Assembly (NCBI RefSeq): GCF_000264765.2
Contig: NZ_CP006664.1
Coordinates: forward strand, 1,674,001-1,738,000
Direction of reading: 5' to 3'
Source: Edwardsiella anguillarum ET080813
GTDB taxonomy: Bacteria; Pseudomonadota; Gammaproteobacteria; Enterobacterales; Enterobacteriaceae
Length of the DNA stretch: 64,000 nucleotides
The notes under the pieces were generated by a model. It worked only from the letters and a program-made list of their open reading frames with translations. It made no database searches and was not told where the DNA came from. Each line of letters begins with the position of its first letter. The stretch's first letter is position 1. Shown here one piece after another: positions 1 through 8,943 of this stretch. A program made the position numbers and the translations under genes.

Positions 1-79
1 GGCGCTGGTCAGCAAACGCGTTGAGCATTTCGGCGCCAGCTGCCGCTATTATTACAAGGGCACGCTAAGCGAAGAGTAA
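1..79 (+). CDS. C-terminal end of an unidentified protein (partial)
   Basis: Only the last 25 codons and the TAA stop are inside the window; the protein ends ...[10 protein letters not shown]. The frame is open from the left edge. I do not recognise the family. In E. coli the gene on this side of trmA is btuB, read divergently; this gene instead reads in the same direction as trmA and does not end in the aromatic residue typical of an outer-membrane barrel, so it is not btuB. The 185 nt between its stop and the trmA start hold no other feature I can support. Confidence 0.5.
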   Translation, partial: ALVSKRVEHFGASCRYYYKGTLSEE

Positions 80-264
80 CGCACACGGGACTGGACATCA
101 TACGTCCATCGCCTACAATCGCATCCTTTGGGATACCTATCGCGGACCAAAACGCAGTCAGGCCGATGGCCATCTGCTCGACCGTTGACTGCCCGTCCCG
201 CCGACGCCCCGTGCGGTGGGATGAACATACCTGCCGTAACTTCCCCGTGCCGATGAGAACCGAT

Positions 265-1365
265 ATGACGCCAAGCATGCTGCCAACCGAACACTATGAC
301 GACCAGCTCAGTGAAAAAATCCACCGTCTGGAGCAAATGATGCAGCCGTTCGGCGCTCCTGCGGTACAGCCATTCCGCTCGCCGGCGAACCATTACCGCA
401 TGCGTGCTGAGTTCCGGATCTGGCACGATGGCGATGACCTCTACCATATTATGTTTGATCCCCAGAGCAAACAGCGCATCCGGGTGGATCAGTTCCCGGC
501 CGCCAGCGAGCTGATCAACCGCCTGATGCCGCTGCTGCTCGACGCTCTGCGTCCCAACCCAACACTACGCCATAAACTGTTTCAGATAGACTACCTGTCC
601 ACTCGCAGCGGGCAGATTATCGTATCCCTGCTGTATCACCGCGCGCTAGATGATGCCTGGAAGCAGGCCGCAGAGGCTCTGCGCGATGCACTACGCGGTC
701 AGGGATTCGCTATCCAGCTGATCGGACGGGCCAGTAAGACCAAGATCTGCCTGGACCAAGACTGGGTCGATGAGGTATTGCCGGTCGCAGGACGCCAGAT
801 GATCTATCGCCAGGTCGAAAACAGCTTCACCCAGCCCAACGCGGCCATCAATATTCAAATGCTGGAGTGGGCGCTGGACGCCACGCACGGCGCGGCGGGA
901 GATTTACTGGAGCTGTACTGCGGCAACGGCAACTTCTCACTGGCGCTGGCGCGCAACTTTCGTCGGGTGCTGGCCACCGAGATAGCCAAGCCGTCCGTCG
1001 CGGCGGCGCAGTACAATATTGCCGCCAATCAGATAGACAACGTGCAGATCATCCGCATGTCGGCTGAGGAGTTTACCCAGGCCATGCAGGGCGTCCGGGC
1101 GTTCAACCGCCTGCAGGGCATCGACCTGCACAGCTATGAGTGCAATACCATCTTCGTCGATCCCCCACGCAGCGGTCTGGATACAGAAACCCTGGGTATG
1201 GTGCAGGGATATCAGAACATCCTGTACATCTCCTGCAATCCACTGACGCTATGCGATAACCTTCACACGCTCAATCAGAGCCATCGGATTACACGTCTGG
1301 CGCTGTTCGATCAATTCCCTTATACCCACCATATGGAGTGCGGGGTACTGCTGGAACGTCGCTGA
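265..1365 (+). CDS. trmA: tRNA (uracil-5-)-methyltransferase TrmA
   Basis: Makes m5U54 in the T-loop of tRNAs (and at U341 of tmRNA in E. coli), using S-adenosylmethionine. The 366-residue product equals the E. coli length. The SAM-binding motif [15 protein letters not shown] lies near residue 215, the catalytic cysteine is C324 in ISCNP, and the general base is E358 in HHMECG near the C-terminus. An in-frame ATG at 166 would add 33 unconserved residues, so the ATG at 265 ([11 protein letters not shown]) is chosen by homology; its ribosome-binding site is weak. It converges with yijD, with a hairpin between them. Confidence 0.96.
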   Translation: MTPSMLPTEHYDDQLSEKIHRLEQMMQPFGAPAVQPFRSPANHYRMRAEFRIWHDGDDLYHIMFDPQSKQRIRVDQFPAASELINRLMPLLLDALRPNPTLRHKLFQIDYLSTRSGQIIVSLLYHRALDDAWKQAAEALRDALRGQGFAIQLIGRASKTKICLDQDWVDEVLPVAGRQMIYRQVENSFTQPNAAINIQMLEWALDATHGAAGDLLELYCGNGNFSLALARNFRRVLATEIAKPSVAAAQYNIAANQIDNVQIIRMSAEEFTQAMQGVRAFNRLQGIDLHSYECNTIFVDPPRSGLDTETLGMVQGYQNILYISCNPLTLCDNLHTLNQSHRITRLALFDQFPYTHHMECGVLLERR

Positions 1366-1369
1366 TCCC

Positions 1370-1400
1370 AAAAAAAAACGGGCAGCTCTCTGGCTGCCCG
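1370..1400 (-). terminator. Intrinsic terminator between trmA and yijD
   Basis: A perfect stem CGGGCAGC/GCTGCCCG is preceded on the plus strand by nine A's. Read on the minus strand this is a hairpin followed by a U-run, so it terminates the fabR-yijD transcript. It may also slow trmA transcripts. Confidence 0.8.
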
Positions 1401-1412
1401 CGGCGATGCGAC

Positions 1413-1805
1413 TCAACTGTGTCTCTCATCGTCATCATCGTCCCTATCCTGCGCGGCGCGGCCGCGCTGCCTTTTAATCCGTACGCCGATCCACAGCACC
1501 AGCGCCACACACAGTAAAGAGGGCAGAAAGTTGGAGCCAATGGCGGGATATTCAACGCGGATCAGCGTGCTGTAAAACAGAAGGCCGAGCAGAAAACAGG
1601 AGGATGAGAGCATCGGCATGCCTTCCGGCATGGCGACGTGAAGATAACGCTGGTGTAAACAATAGGCCGACAGCACCAGGGCGATCAGCGGAAAAACAGA
1701 AAACGGCACGACGCTGCTGAACAACGCAGAAAACGATCCGCTGATGGATAACCCTGCCACGGCTGACAAGACCAATGTTCCGATATCAAGACGATGTTTA
1801 CGCAT
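1413..1805 (-). CDS. yijD: YijD family inner-membrane protein (DUF1422)
   Basis: A 130-residue hydrophobic protein with about four membrane segments and a C-terminal tail of basic then acidic residues (KRQRGRAAQDRDDDDDERHS). It matches the enterobacterial YijD family, which lies directly downstream of fabR in E. coli as well. The start is 8 nt after the fabR stop, so the two are co-transcribed. Function is unknown; the fixed link to fabR suggests a membrane-lipid context, but that is inference. The acidic tail is somewhat longer than in E. coli (119 aa). Confidence 0.9.
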   Translation of the reverse strand: MRKHRLDIGTLVLSAVAGLSISGSFSALFSSVVPFSVFPLIALVLSAYCLHQRYLHVAMPEGMPMLSSSCFLLGLLFYSTLIRVEYPAIGSNFLPSLLCVALVLWIGVRIKRQRGRAAQDRDDDDDERHS

Positions 1806-1813
1806 CTCCTCCC

Positions 1814-2494
1814 CTATGACTTGTGATGATGTCCGCCGTCGATGGCCGTCGCGGCAACCTGCGCAAGGTGCGCAAGGTGCGCTTTCTCCTGTTCACGGCG
1901 ATACCAGTAATACACACCTTTGGAAATCATCCGCAGCTGCAACACCAGGCGCTCCTCTAGCTGACGGCGCTGCTCGCTGTCGATATCCAACGCCTCGGCA
2001 CCCGCGCTGAAGACAATGGTGACCATCGCCTCGGCCTGCGCTTCCGTAAAGCTGCGCGGCATATGATTTTCGATTTCCAGATAGTCGGCAAGTTCCGCAA
2101 TAAAATGCTGAATTTCACGCTGTACCGCGGCGCGAAAGGCAGCCGAGGTTCCAGATCGCTCACGCAGCAGCAGACGAAACGCATTGGGATTATTACCAAT
2201 AAACTCCATGAAGGTCGCGACCGAGGTTCGGATCACGCTACCGCCCTTCGCGATACGCTGACGCGCCTGACGCATTAGCTGACGCAGCATCAGACCGCTT
2301 TCATCCACCATGGTGAGCCCCAGCTCATCCACATCGCGAAAATGGCGATAAAACGACGTGGGCGCGATCCCTGCCTCACGCGAAACCTCTCGCAGGCTCA
2401 GACTGGCGAAGCTGCGCTCGGCGCTGAGCTGATTAAATGCCGCCTCAATCAGTGAACGGCGTGTCCGTTCCTTTTGCTGTGCCCTGACGCCCAT
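1814..2494 (-). CDS. fabR: TetR-family repressor of unsaturated fatty acid synthesis FabR
   Basis: FabR represses fabB and fabA and balances saturated and unsaturated acyl chains in the membrane. The 226-residue product starts [20 protein letters not shown] and has the TetR helix-turn-helix near residues 30-55 ([20 protein letters not shown]), nearly identical to E. coli. The ligand domain ([20 protein letters not shown]) is also conserved. The C-terminal tail ([20 protein letters not shown]) differs from E. coli and carries a short repeat of AHLA. It is divergent from sthA over 246 nt, as in E. coli, and forms an operon with yijD. Confidence 0.96.
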   Translation of the reverse strand: MGVRAQQKERTRRSLIEAAFNQLSAERSFASLSLREVSREAGIAPTSFYRHFRDVDELGLTMVDESGLMLRQLMRQARQRIAKGGSVIRTSVATFMEFIGNNPNAFRLLLRERSGTSAAFRAAVQREIQHFIAELADYLEIENHMPRSFTEAQAEAMVTIVFSAGAEALDIDSEQRRQLEERLVLQLRMISKGVYYWYRREQEKAHLAHLAQVAATAIDGGHHHKS

Positions 2495-2740
2495 ATTCTA
2501 TCCGTTATTCTCTTCATGTCCGGTTTTACGGCCGGCGCTTTTATTGGCTACCACCGCCTCACTATACCAAACTTAGCCCTATCACGCTGAATTAACCATC
2601 ACGGCAGCAAATGGCGTTATATTACGTAATTATCTGCTAATAATAACTATTTTCCATATAAATAATAAGGATGATTGGGCTGTACAGCATTTCATGTTAA
2701 TATGGCGTTGTGGTTTTGTATAAAAAAGGCCTACTCTAAC

Positions 2741-4141
2741 ATGCAACAGCATTTCCATTTTGACGCCATCGTTATTGGTTCAGGACCCGGGGGTGAAGGT
2801 GCCGCCATGGGACTGGTTAAACAGGGGGCGCGAGTTGCCGTAGTCGAACGGCAATTCAGCGTCGGCGGCGGATGTACCCACTGGGGAACCATCCCCTCGA
2901 AAGCCCTCCGTCACGCCGTCAGCCGCATTATCGAATTTAACCAAAACCCGCTCTACAGTGATAATACCCGCCTCATCAGCGCAACCTTTCCCGATATCCT
3001 GCGTCACGCCGACAGCGTAATAAACCAACAAACCCGAATGCGTCAGGGCTTCTATGAACGCAATCACTGCCAGCTGTTTTACGGCGAGGCCCGTTTTGTC
3101 GATCCCCATACGCTGAGCGTGACCTACCCGGACGGCAGCAGCGATACCTTAACGGCCGACAACATTGTTATCGCCTGCGGCTCCCGCCCCTACCACCCGC
3201 AGGATGTCGACTTTAGCCATCCCCGGATTTACGACAGCGACTCTATCCTTAACCTGCACCATGAACCCAGCCACATCATCATCTATGGCGCCGGCGTTAT
3301 CGGCTGTGAGTATGCCTCTATCTTCCGCGGCCTCAACGTTAAGGTCGATCTGATTAATACGCGCGATAGGCTGCTCTCTTTCCTGGATCAAGAGATGTCG
3401 GACTCACTCTCTTACCACTTCTGGAACAACGGCGTCGTGATCCGCCACAACGAAGAGTTTGAGCAGATTGAGGGGCTGGAGGACGGCGTTATCGTTCACC
3501 TGCGCTCCGGGAAAAAGGTCAAGGCAGACTGCCTGCTGTTTGCCAACGGCCGCACGGGTAATACCGAGGGTCTGTGTCTTGAGGCGGTGGGTCTGGAGGC
3601 AGACAAGCGTGGTCAGCTGAAGGTCAACGCCCGCTATCAGAGCGCGGTGCCGCATATTTACGCCGTCGGAGACGTCATCGGCTACCCCAGCCTGGCCTCT
3701 GCCGCATATGACCAGGGGCGCATCGCCGCGCAGGTCATCACCCGCGGGGAAGCCCATACACACCTCATCGAAGATATTCCAACCGGGATCTACACCATTC
3801 CGGAGATCAGCTCCGTCGGAAAAACCGAGCAGGAGCTGACCGCGATGAAAATTCCGTATGAAGTGGGTCGCTCGCAGTTCAAACACCTGGCCCGGGCGCA
3901 GATTGCCGGAATGAACGTCGGAGGGCTGAAGATCCTGTTCCACCGCGAAACCAAGCAGATCCTAGGGATCCACTGCTTTGGCGAGCGCGCCGCAGAGATT
4001 ATTCATATCGGACAGGCGATCATGGAGCAGAAGGGGGAAGGCAATACTATCGAATACTTCGTCAATACCACCTTCAACTATCCCACGATGGCAGAAGCCT
4101 ACCGCGTGGCGGCGCTTAACGGCCTAAACCGCCTGTTTTAA
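2741..4141 (+). CDS. sthA: Soluble pyridine nucleotide transhydrogenase SthA
   Basis: A cytosolic FAD enzyme that moves reducing equivalents from NADPH to NAD+. From the ATG at 2741 it is 466 residues, the E. coli length; an upstream in-frame ATG at 2675 would add 22 unconserved residues. The N-terminal FAD motif is [11 protein letters not shown]. The redox-disulfide position of related oxidoreductases reads GGGCTHWGT, with threonine replacing the second cysteine, which is diagnostic of SthA. The NAD(P) motif is [12 protein letters not shown]. The C-terminal dimer domain ends [11 protein letters not shown]. The ribosome-binding site before 2741 is poor. Its last 18 nt overlap the 3' end of convergent oxyR. 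Confidence 0.97.
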   Translation: MQQHFHFDAIVIGSGPGGEGAAMGLVKQGARVAVVERQFSVGGGCTHWGTIPSKALRHAVSRIIEFNQNPLYSDNTRLISATFPDILRHADSVINQQTRMRQGFYERNHCQLFYGEARFVDPHTLSVTYPDGSSDTLTADNIVIACGSRPYHPQDVDFSHPRIYDSDSILNLHHEPSHIIIYGAGVIGCEYASIFRGLNVKVDLINTRDRLLSFLDQEMSDSLSYHFWNNGVVIRHNEEFEQIEGLEDGVIVHLRSGKKVKADCLLFANGRTGNTEGLCLEAVGLEADKRGQLKVNARYQSAVPHIYAVGDVIGYPSLASAAYDQGRIAAQVITRGEAHTHLIEDIPTGIYTIPEISSVGKTEQELTAMKIPYEVGRSQFKHLARAQIAGMNVGGLKILFHRETKQILGIHCFGERAAEIIHIGQAIMEQKGEGNTIEYFVNTTFNYPTMAEAYRVAALNGLNRLF

Positions 4142-5047
4142 CGCCTCTCGCTGGATCATGACCTGCTGCATATGCTCGCGGATGGCCTCCGCGAGCTGCT
4201 CGTAGCGTGCGCGCAGCGGCGACCCGGGACGATAGACCAGAGCGATGGTTCGCTTAGGCTCCGGCTTATAGCAAGGCAGATAGCAGACGCCATCGCGCCG
4301 ACGCTGAGAAGGGACGGCCAGATCGGGCAACAGCGTAATCCCGCTGCCTGCCGCGACCATGTTGCGCAGGGTCTCCAGGCTGGTCGCCCTGAAGTGGGTA
4401 TCTTCATCGGCGCCGGCTTCAAAGCAAAAGCCCATCGCCTGATCGCGCAGACAGTGCCCATCCTCCAGCATTAAAAGATGCTCCCCCGCCAGCTCCGGCA
4501 TCGCGATACGCTCTTTTTCCGCCCAGGGATGATCGCTATACACCGCCAGCGTCATCGGCTCATCAAACAGTGGGATCTCAATGAACGCCTCCGTCTCCTT
4601 CACCAACGCCAGAATGGCGCAGTCCAACTTTCCGCTGTCCAACTGAGCCAGCAGCTGCGAGGTCTGCGCTTCATGCAGGTACATTTCCAGCTTGGGAAAC
4701 GCCTGGTGCAGCATCGGTACGATCTGCGGCAGCAGATAGGGGCCAACGGTGGGAATCAGACCGATATGCAGCGGGCCGGACATCGCCTCACCCTGCTGAC
4801 TGGCCATCTCCTTGAGCACTTTTACCTCTCGTAGCACCGTACGCGCCTGCTCCACGAGCAGTAGGCCCGCCTGGGTAAACAGAACCTTACGGCTGGTGCG
4901 CTCCAGCAGCATCACCCCCAGCTCATCCTCTAGCTTGCGGATCTGCCCGCTCAGGGTGGGCTGGCTGACATGGCACGAATCCGCCGCCCGACGGAAGTGG
5001 CGGTGCTCCGCCAACGCCACCAGATATTCTAAATCCCGGATATTCAT
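4124..5047 (-). CDS. oxyR: Hydrogen peroxide-sensing LysR-type regulator OxyR
   Basis: OxyR is activated by a disulfide between two cysteines and then drives peroxide-defence genes. The product is 307 residues from the ATG at 5047 ([18 protein letters not shown]); the in-frame upstream ATG at 5062 adds five unconserved residues. The winged HTH is at residues 16-40. The redox pair is C199 and C208 in [15 protein letters not shown]. The C-terminus is slightly longer than in E. coli (305 aa). It is divergent from the peroxiredoxin-glutaredoxin gene and overlaps the sthA 3' end by 18 nt. Confidence 0.97.
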   Translation of the reverse strand: MNIRDLEYLVALAEHRHFRRAADSCHVSQPTLSGQIRKLEDELGVMLLERTSRKVLFTQAGLLLVEQARTVLREVKVLKEMASQQGEAMSGPLHIGLIPTVGPYLLPQIVPMLHQAFPKLEMYLHEAQTSQLLAQLDSGKLDCAILALVKETEAFIEIPLFDEPMTLAVYSDHPWAEKERIAMPELAGEHLLMLEDGHCLRDQAMGFCFEAGADEDTHFRATSLETLRNMVAAGSGITLLPDLAVPSQRRRDGVCYLPCYKPEPKRTIALVYRPGSPLRARYEQLAEAIREHMQQVMIQREALKQAV

Positions 5048-5065
5048 GTTGTTCTCCCGCAAGCG

Positions 5066-5102
5066 ATAGTAAATATCGATGAATAAGATAGCAATGAACG
5101 AT
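5066..5102. promoter_or_regulatory. OxyR binding site between oxyR and the peroxiredoxin gene
   Basis: Four half-sites are in exact register: ATAG (5066), CGAT (5077), ATAG (5088) and CGAT (5099), each separated by 7 nt. This is the ATAG-N7-CTAT-N7-ATAG-N7-CTAT layout known for oxidised OxyR tetramers, with CGAT in place of CTAT twice. It starts 18 nt upstream of the oxyR start codon and ends 91 nt upstream of the peroxiredoxin start, which suits both oxyR autorepression and activation of the divergent gene. Confidence 0.8.
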
Positions 5103-5193
5103 TAGAACTATCAAGTGGGAGTCACAATAATAAATCCTAAACCAAGGTCCCATCGCAAATTTCGTATCAGATCAGAAAGGAAGGTTGTATTAC

Positions 5194-5928
5194 ATGTTTA
5201 GCAGTCAAGAAGGCAGAAGCGTTCCACCGGTTACCTTTCATACCCGCCAAGGGGATAAGTGGCTCGATGTCACCAGCGACACGCTGTTTCGCGACAAAAC
5301 CGTCATCGTCTTTTCACTGCCGGGCGCCTTCACGCCGACTTGCTCTTCCAGCCACTTGCCACGCTACAACGAACTGGCGCCGATATTCCACCAGCACGGT
5401 GTGGACAGCATTCTGTGTGTATCGGTAAACGACACCTTTGTTATGAATGCCTGGAAAAACGATCAGAAAGCCGAACATATCACCTTTATTCCCGACGGCA
5501 ACGGTGAGTTCACCCGCGGGATGAACATGCTAGTCGAAAAAGCGGATCTGGGCTTTGGGCCACGCTCCTGGCGTTACTCTATGCTGGTACGCAACGGCGT
5601 GGTCGAGAAGATGTTTGTCGAACCGAACCTGCCGGGCGACCCGTTCCAGGTTTCCGATGCCGATACTATGCTGAAATACCTCGCGCCGGAGCACACGCTG
5701 CAGGCCTCGGTTTCCCTGTTTACCAAACCCGGCTGCCCCTACTGCAGCAAGGCCAAACAGATGCTACAGGATCGCGGCATCCAGTATGAGGAGATCATCC
5801 TGGGTAAAGACGCGACCACCGTCAGCCTACGCGCCATCAGCGGCAGAGCAACGGTGCCTCAGGTTTACATCGGTGGCCAGCATATCGGCGGCAGCGATGA
5901 TTTGGAGCACTACCTGCAACAGGCTTAA
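5194..5928 (+). CDS. Peroxiredoxin-glutaredoxin fusion (Prx5/Grx hybrid)
   Basis: A glutathione-dependent peroxidase carrying its own glutaredoxin. Residues 1-165 are a Prx5-type peroxiredoxin with peroxidatic cysteine C50 in PGAFTPTC. Residues 170-244 are a glutaredoxin with active site C181-P-Y-C184 and the cis-proline segment [10 protein letters not shown]. The 244-residue size and domain order match the Haemophilus influenzae hybrid Prx. The ATG at 5194 has AGAAAGGAAGG about 9 nt upstream; an earlier in-frame TTG at 5185 falls next to that Shine-Dalgarno and is unlikely. It lies beside oxyR under an OxyR site, so peroxide induction is expected. E. coli has the sRNA OxyS at this position. 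Confidence 0.93.
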   Translation: MFSSQEGRSVPPVTFHTRQGDKWLDVTSDTLFRDKTVIVFSLPGAFTPTCSSSHLPRYNELAPIFHQHGVDSILCVSVNDTFVMNAWKNDQKAEHITFIPDGNGEFTRGMNMLVEKADLGFGPRSWRYSMLVRNGVVEKMFVEPNLPGDPFQVSDADTMLKYLAPEHTLQASVSLFTKPGCPYCSKAKQMLQDRGIQYEEIILGKDATTVSLRAISGRATVPQVYIGGQHIGGSDDLEHYLQQA

Positions 5929-5969
5929 CAACAATAGGGCCACCCATGGCCCATCAAAGCCAACGTATT

Positions 5970-5993
5970 GGCGGGCTCGTCCCGCCTTTTTTT
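5970..5993 (+). terminator. Intrinsic terminator after the peroxiredoxin gene
   Basis: Stem GGCGGG/CCCGCC with a CTCGT loop is followed by a run of seven T's. It lies 22 nt before the start of the next gene, so the downstream oxidoreductase is probably reached by readthrough or from its own promoter. Confidence 0.85.
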
Positions 5994-6014
5994 CGGTATT
6001 CCAGGAATCATGTA

Positions 6015-7463
6015 ATGAAAGAATTACACGTCGACGTTGCCGTGATCGGCGGCGGTACCGCCGGGCTAGGCGCCTATCGTGCAGCCAAACGCTATACCCC
6101 CAGCGTGGTGATGATAGAAGGCGGTCCCTTTGGCACCACCTGCGCCCGCGTGGGCTGCATGCCCTCTAAGCTGCTGATCGCCGCGGCAGAATCCGTGCAT
6201 CAGATCGCCCGCGCACCCGGCTTCGGTATCCATCCCCAGGGCGATGTCCGCATTGACGGTCGAGCGGTGATGGATCGCGTGAAGCGCGAACGCGATCGCT
6301 TCGTCGGCTTCGTCATGGAGGGTGTCGACAGCATTCCCGCGGATGACAAAATCCTTGGCTATGCCCGCTTTCTGGACGATCACACCCTGCAGGTTGATGA
6401 ACATACCCGTATTCATGCCAAACGCATCGTCATCGCCAGCGGCTCACGCCCGGTATGGCCTGCCGCCTGGGATGCCCTGGGCGATCGCCTGATCGTCAAC
6501 GACGATCTGTTCGCCTGGGATACGCTGCCGCGCGCCGTTGCCGTCTTCGGTCCCGGCGTCATCGGTCTTGAGCTGGGGCAAGCCCTGCACCGGCTCGGCG
6601 TCGAGGTCAGGGTATTCGGCGTCGGCGGCGCCGTCGGGCCGTTGACGGATGCCGAGGTCCGCCGCTATGCCGTAGATAAGCTGGGCGCAGAGTTTTATCT
6701 CGACCCCGACGCACAGGTAGAGATCCTGCAGCGTGAGGGGGAGCAGGTCTTCATTCGCTATCGCGATCTGAACGGTCAGACGCAGGATATCCTGGTGGAC
6801 TACGTTCTGGCCGCCACCGGCCGGCGTCCCAACGTCGACCGCCTGGGGCTGGAGAACACCACCCTGCAGCTGGATGCGCGCGGCGTACCGCTGGCAGATC
6901 GCATGACGATGCAGACCAGCGTCGGGCATATCTTTATTGCCGGCGACGCCAGCAACCAGCTGCCGCTGCTGCACGAGGCCAGCGATCAGGCGCGCATTGC
7001 CGGTGAGAACGCCGGTAGCTATCCCGAGATCACCCCGGGACTGCGCCGCAGTCCCCTCTCGGTGGTCTTTTCCGACCCGCAGATCGCGATGGTGGGCTCC
7101 ACCTTCCGCGAGTTGAATGAGCGATATGGCGCCTGCGGCTGCTTCGCCGTCGGGGAGGTCTCATTTGAAAACCAGGGACGATCGCGCGTCATGCTGCGCA
7201 ATCTTGGCCTGCTGCATGTCTATGCAGAGCAGGGAAGCGGCCGTTTCCTCGGCGCGGAGATGATCGGACCGGACGCCGAGCACCTTGCCCATCTGCTCTC
7301 TTGGGCCCATCAACAGCAGATGACCGTAAATCAGATGCTGGATATGCCGTTTTACCATCCGGTCATTGAGGAGGGAGTGCGTACCGCCCTGCGCGATCTG
7401 CAAAGTAAACTGCGTCTGGGCAGCGACGAAATTGAGCGCTGCCTGCGCTGTCCGGGGGATTAA
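6015..7463 (+). CDS. FAD-dependent pyridine nucleotide-disulfide oxidoreductase (dihydrolipoamide dehydrogenase-like)
   Basis: A 482-residue class I flavoprotein disulfide reductase. The FAD motif is VIGGGTAGLGAYRAA, and the redox cysteines are C43 and C48 in TTCARVGCMPSK. The NAD(P) motif is FGPGVIGLELGQAL. The second FAD motif is IFIAGDASNQ. The dimer-interface His-Glu pair is in FYHPVIEEGVRTAL. It lacks a lipoyl domain and is not in a dehydrogenase operon, so a role as a thiol or glutathione-type reductase supporting the neighbouring Prx-Grx is plausible but unproven. The ATG at 6015 has CAGGAA 9 nt upstream; the in-frame ATG at 5946 would place the terminator inside the gene. Confidence 0.87.
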   Translation: MKELHVDVAVIGGGTAGLGAYRAAKRYTPSVVMIEGGPFGTTCARVGCMPSKLLIAAAESVHQIARAPGFGIHPQGDVRIDGRAVMDRVKRERDRFVGFVMEGVDSIPADDKILGYARFLDDHTLQVDEHTRIHAKRIVIASGSRPVWPAAWDALGDRLIVNDDLFAWDTLPRAVAVFGPGVIGLELGQALHRLGVEVRVFGVGGAVGPLTDAEVRRYAVDKLGAEFYLDPDAQVEILQREGEQVFIRYRDLNGQTQDILVDYVLAATGRRPNVDRLGLENTTLQLDARGVPLADRMTMQTSVGHIFIAGDASNQLPLLHEASDQARIAGENAGSYPEITPGLRRSPLSVVFSDPQIAMVGSTFRELNERYGACGCFAVGEVSFENQGRSRVMLRNLGLLHVYAEQGSGRFLGAEMIGPDAEHLAHLLSWAHQQQMTVNQMLDMPFYHPVIEEGVRTALRDLQSKLRLGSDEIERCLRCPGD

Positions 7464-7489
7464 CCCCGCCCGCGCCGGCGCGCGGAGCA

Positions 7490-8872
7490 TCAGAGAATGT
7501 TACCCAGTCGCCGCTGGGCATCATCGATCGCCTGTGCGACCTGCTGCGGCGCCACGCCGCCGCGGGCGCTGCGTTTTGCCAGACAGGAGTCCAGCGCCAG
7601 CAGTGGATAGACATCGGCGCCGATCGCCGGACTGAATGACTGCAGCGTCTCCAGCGGCAACGCCTCCAGCGGTTTACCCTGCGCCAGCGCCGCCACGACC
7701 GCCTCTCCGACAATGTGGTGCGCCTCCCTAAACGGGATCCCTCTGGCTACCAGATAATCCGCCAGCTCCGTGGCATTCGCATATCCCTGCTGCGCCGCTT
7801 CGGCGCAGCGCGGGCGCTTAACCGCCAGTCCATCCAACGCCAGCGTCGCCATCTGTAAACAGTCCATCCAGGTGTCCAGGGCATCAAACAGCCCCTCTTT
7901 GTCTTCCTGCATATCCTTATTGTAGGCCAGCGGAAGCCCTTTTAACGTCATCAGCATGCCGCTGAGCGCCCCCTGCACTCGCCCACACTTACCGCGGATC
8001 AGCTCCAGCGCATCCGGATTCTTTTTCTGCGGCATCAGCGACGATCCGGAGGTTACCCGCTCCGACAGCTCAATAAAGCCGGCCTCGCCGCTGTTAAAGA
8101 AGATCAGATCTTCGGCGAAGCGCGATAGATGCACCATGCCGATAGCGGCCGCCGACAGCAGCTCCAGGACATGATCGCGATCGGATACGCTGTCCAGACT
8201 GTTACGCGTTGCGGCAGAGAACCCCAGCCAGTCGGCCAGCCGATCGCGATCGATAGGGTAGGCGGTACCAGCCAGCGCGCCGCTGCCCAACGGGCTGCTA
8301 TTCAGACGCCGTAGGGCATCATCCAGGCGGCTCTCATCGCGGGCCAGCATCTCGACATAAGCCAGACACCAATGGGCAAAGGTGATCGGCTGCGCCCGCT
8401 GCAAATGGGTATAACCGGGCATCACCGCATCCTGATTCTGGCGGGCACAGTCCGTTAGCGCCTGCTGCAGCGCTATCAGAGCCTGACGCAGCATCTCGCC
8501 CTGATCCTTACACCATAGCTTCAGATCGGTCGCCACCTGATCGTTGCGGCTGCGTCCGGTATGCAGCTTTTTGCCCAGGTCACCGACCCGCTCAATCAGC
8601 TGCTGCTCCACCCAACTGTGAATATCCTCCGCATCGCCGTCCAAGATAGCGTGGGGATCGGCGCGAACCTCCTCCAGCAGCGCTGCGAGCGCCTGCGCCA
8701 GCTGCTGCTGCTCCTGTACCGTCAGTACGCCGACGGTCACCAGCGCCCGGGACCAGGCGACGGATCCGATGATATCCTGCTCCGCCAGCCGATAATCAAA
8801 GCGCAGGGAATCATTAAACTGTTTAAAACGGCGATCTGCCGCCTGGGAAAAACGCCCGCCCCAAAGTGCCAT
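7490..8872 (-). CDS. argH: Argininosuccinate lyase ArgH
   Basis: Last step of arginine synthesis: argininosuccinate to arginine and fumarate. The 460-residue product starts [17 protein letters not shown]. It has the fumarase/aspartase-superfamily signature [12 protein letters not shown] near residue 280 with the catalytic serine loop, and the conserved [12 protein letters not shown] near residue 110. It is the last gene of argCBGH and lies 71 nt after argG, with a GC-rich hairpin in between. Downstream it converges with the oxidoreductase, with 26 nt between the stops. Confidence 0.97.
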   Translation of the reverse strand: MALWGGRFSQAADRRFKQFNDSLRFDYRLAEQDIIGSVAWSRALVTVGVLTVQEQQQLAQALAALLEEVRADPHAILDGDAEDIHSWVEQQLIERVGDLGKKLHTGRSRNDQVATDLKLWCKDQGEMLRQALIALQQALTDCARQNQDAVMPGYTHLQRAQPITFAHWCLAYVEMLARDESRLDDALRRLNSSPLGSGALAGTAYPIDRDRLADWLGFSAATRNSLDSVSDRDHVLELLSAAAIGMVHLSRFAEDLIFFNSGEAGFIELSERVTSGSSLMPQKKNPDALELIRGKCGRVQGALSGMLMTLKGLPLAYNKDMQEDKEGLFDALDTWMDCLQMATLALDGLAVKRPRCAEAAQQGYANATELADYLVARGIPFREAHHIVGEAVVAALAQGKPLEALPLETLQSFSPAIGADVYPLLALDSCLAKRSARGGVAPQQVAQAIDDAQRRLGNIL

Positions 8873-8906
8873 AGTGACTGCTCCGTACTCAGAATAAAAT
8901 GATCGA

Positions 8907-8925
8907 CGGGCCGCAGCGCGGCCCG
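8907..8925 (-). repeat. Intercistronic hairpin between argG and argH
   Basis: Arms CGGGCCGC and GCGGCCCG close a three-base loop. There is no U-run on either strand, so it is more likely a stabilising or attenuating hairpin within the argCBGH transcript than a terminator. Confidence 0.5.
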
Positions 8926-8943
8926 CGTTCTGTCCTGCGCCTA

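Noticed and set aside
5047-5194. A possible oxyS sRNA gene in the oxyR upstream gap
   Set aside because: The 146-nt gap is taken up by the OxyR motif and the peroxiredoxin leader, and no rho-independent terminator or OxyS-like sequence is present.
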